Below are positions 6,483 through 7,532 of a stretch of 7,532 nucleotides of DNA, piece after piece. Source of the stretch: Candidatus Thermokryptus sp. (GTDB lineage Bacteria; Bacteroidota; Ignavibacteria; Kryptoniales; Kryptoniaceae); NCBI GenBank assembly GCA_028276305.1, contig JAPYWO010000047.1, positions 1 to 7,532 on the forward strand, given 5' to 3'. The stretch's first letter is position 1. Each line of letters starts with the position of its first letter. The notes under the pieces are model-generated. The model was not told the DNA's origin. It saw nothing but the letters and a program-made list of their open reading frames with translations, and ran no database searches. The position numbers were made by a program, and so were the translations under genes.

Positions 6483-7532
6483 GCGAGGAAAGAATGGAGA
6501 GAATAATTGAATCGCTCGGTAAGAGAAATATAGAAGCGGAATTTGATCCGTTGGGGACGGAGATGATTTTAAATGTCGGTCCTCAGCATCCAGCTACGCA
6601 TGGTGTTTTACGACTTGTTTTAAAGCTTGATGGTGAATATATAGTTGATGCTGTTCCTGAACTCGGTTATTTACATCGTGGGAAGGAGAAAATCGCTGAA
6701 AATATGACTTTTCTTGAATTTTTGCCACATACGGATAGGATGGATTACCTTGCTCCACCTGCGAATAACATCGCATATATGCTTGCGGTTGAAAAGCTTT
6801 TCGGAATTGAAGCGCCGAGAAGAGCGCAATATATCCGTGTTATTTTGAGTGAACTTTCAAGAATTTCATCTCATCTTGTTTGGCTTGGGACTTTTGCGAT
6901 GGATGTTGGGGCTTTAACCGTTTTTATGTGGTGTTTCAGAGAAAGGGAGAAAATTTTAAGCATTTTTGACCTTGTCACAGGCGTGAGATTTACAACAAGT
7001 TATGCTCGTATCGGAGGAGTTGCACAAGATATAACGGATGAAGCTATTCACGCAATAAAGGAATTCATAGACAACTTCCCGAAGGAACTTGAGCAATGCG
7101 AGAAACTTTTGAACAAAAATAGAATTTTCATTGAGCGAACTGATGGTATCGGGGTTATAACGAAGGAACAGGCGATTGATATCGGTTTAAGCGGACCAAA
7201 TCTCAGGGCTTGTGGTGTTCCGAGGGATTTGAGGAAGGATGAGCCGTATCTTGTTTATAATGAGCTTGATTTTGATATACCTGTTTATGAAGAGGGTGAT
7301 TGTCTTGCGCGTTATTATGTTCGTCTTGGCGAGATGAAAGAAAGTGTCAAAATTGTAAGGCAGTGCATTGAAAAGTTGCCATCTGGTCCAATTAAGGCGG
7401 ATGAGCCAAAGGCGACTTTGCCCAGGAAGGAACTTGTTTATACAAAGATGGAGGAATTGATTCACGATTTTATTTTGACGAACTTCGGCGGGACCCCTCC
7501 AGTTGGGGAGGTTTATCATGCGGTTGAAAATC
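6479..7532 (+). CDS. nuoD: NADH-quinone oxidoreductase subunit D (3' end beyond the window)
   Basis: 351 codons are visible and the frame is open to the right edge; NuoD is usually about 390-430 residues, so only the C-terminus is missing. NuoD (49 kDa subunit) forms the quinone-reduction site with NuoB. GPQHPATHGVLRL (34-46) contains His41, and MDYLAP (88-93) contains Tyr90. Their 49-residue spacing equals that of the bovine quinone-site pair His59/Tyr108. Further signatures are ELGYLHRGKEKIAE (61-74), ELSRISSHLVWLG (125-137), RTDGIGVI (220-227), GPNLRACGVPRDLRKDEPY (239-257) and FGGTPPVGEVYHAVEN (336-351). The start at 6479 uses the ATGA overlap with nuoC. A second in-frame ATG at 6494 (residue 6) has GAGG five bases upstream (6485-6488) and could be the real start. 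Confidence 0.97.
   Translation, partial: MSEERMERIIESLGKRNIEAEFDPLGTEMILNVGPQHPATHGVLRLVLKLDGEYIVDAVPELGYLHRGKEKIAENMTFLEFLPHTDRMDYLAPPANNIAYMLAVEKLFGIEAPRRAQYIRVILSELSRISSHLVWLGTFAMDVGALTVFMWCFREREKILSIFDLVTGVRFTTSYARIGGVAQDITDEAIHAIKEFIDNFPKELEQCEKLLNKNRIFIERTDGIGVITKEQAIDIGLSGPNLRACGVPRDLRKDEPYLVYNELDFDIPVYEEGDCLARYYVRLGEMKESVKIVRQCIEKLPSGPIKADEPKATLPRKELVYTKMEELIHDFILTNFGGTPPVGEVYHAVEN

Noticed and set aside
1..7532. A novel defence, mobile or CRISPR-type system
   Set aside because: No repeat array, transposase, integrase, toxin-antitoxin pair or unknown multi-gene cassette is visible; nearly all of the window is explained by six genes of known families and their control regions.

Overview
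The window is ordinary chromosomal DNA, AT-rich (roughly two-fifths G+C by eye). It carries parts of three transcription units, and I found no mobile element, RNA gene, CRISPR array or phage gene. Two putative promoters match the TTG-N20-TAnnTTTG pattern known from Bacteroidota. Three genes (the MuiA-like gene, nuoC and nuoD) lack a convincing Shine-Dalgarno at the annotated start, and Arg is often AGA/AGG and Ile often ATA. Together these suggest a member of the Bacteroidota/FCB group. Candidatus Kryptonia or an Ignavibacteria relative, possibly thermophilic, is my guess; it is an inference from style, not from a search.

Region 1 (1-1175, minus strand) is an uninterrupted reading frame that runs off the left edge. 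It is the N-terminal 391 residues of a secreted BcsB-like protein, the periplasmic partner of cellulose-synthase-type exopolysaccharide machinery. Region 2 (1176-1381) is a 206-bp divergent control region. It holds one promoter for each direction, a small AT palindrome between them and a hairpin in the bcsB leader.

Region 3 (1382-5044, plus strand) is a likely two-gene operon: a secreted MuiA-like protein (DUF4140/DUF4139), then a 673-residue OPT-family transporter, closed by a textbook intrinsic terminator. The MuiA-type protein beside a BcsB-type gene is a mild hint of shared cell-surface or exopolysaccharide biology.

Region 4 (5057-7532, plus strand) is the start of a respiratory complex I operon: nuoA, nuoB, nuoC and nuoD (3' truncated by the window). 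The genes overlap or nearly abut and appear translationally coupled. All key complex I residues I looked for are present: NuoA Asp71/Glu73, the four NuoB N2-cluster cysteines, and the NuoD quinone-site His41/Tyr90 pair.

I did not find a previously undescribed system here. The most informative non-coding signal is the divergent promoter region at 1176-1381.
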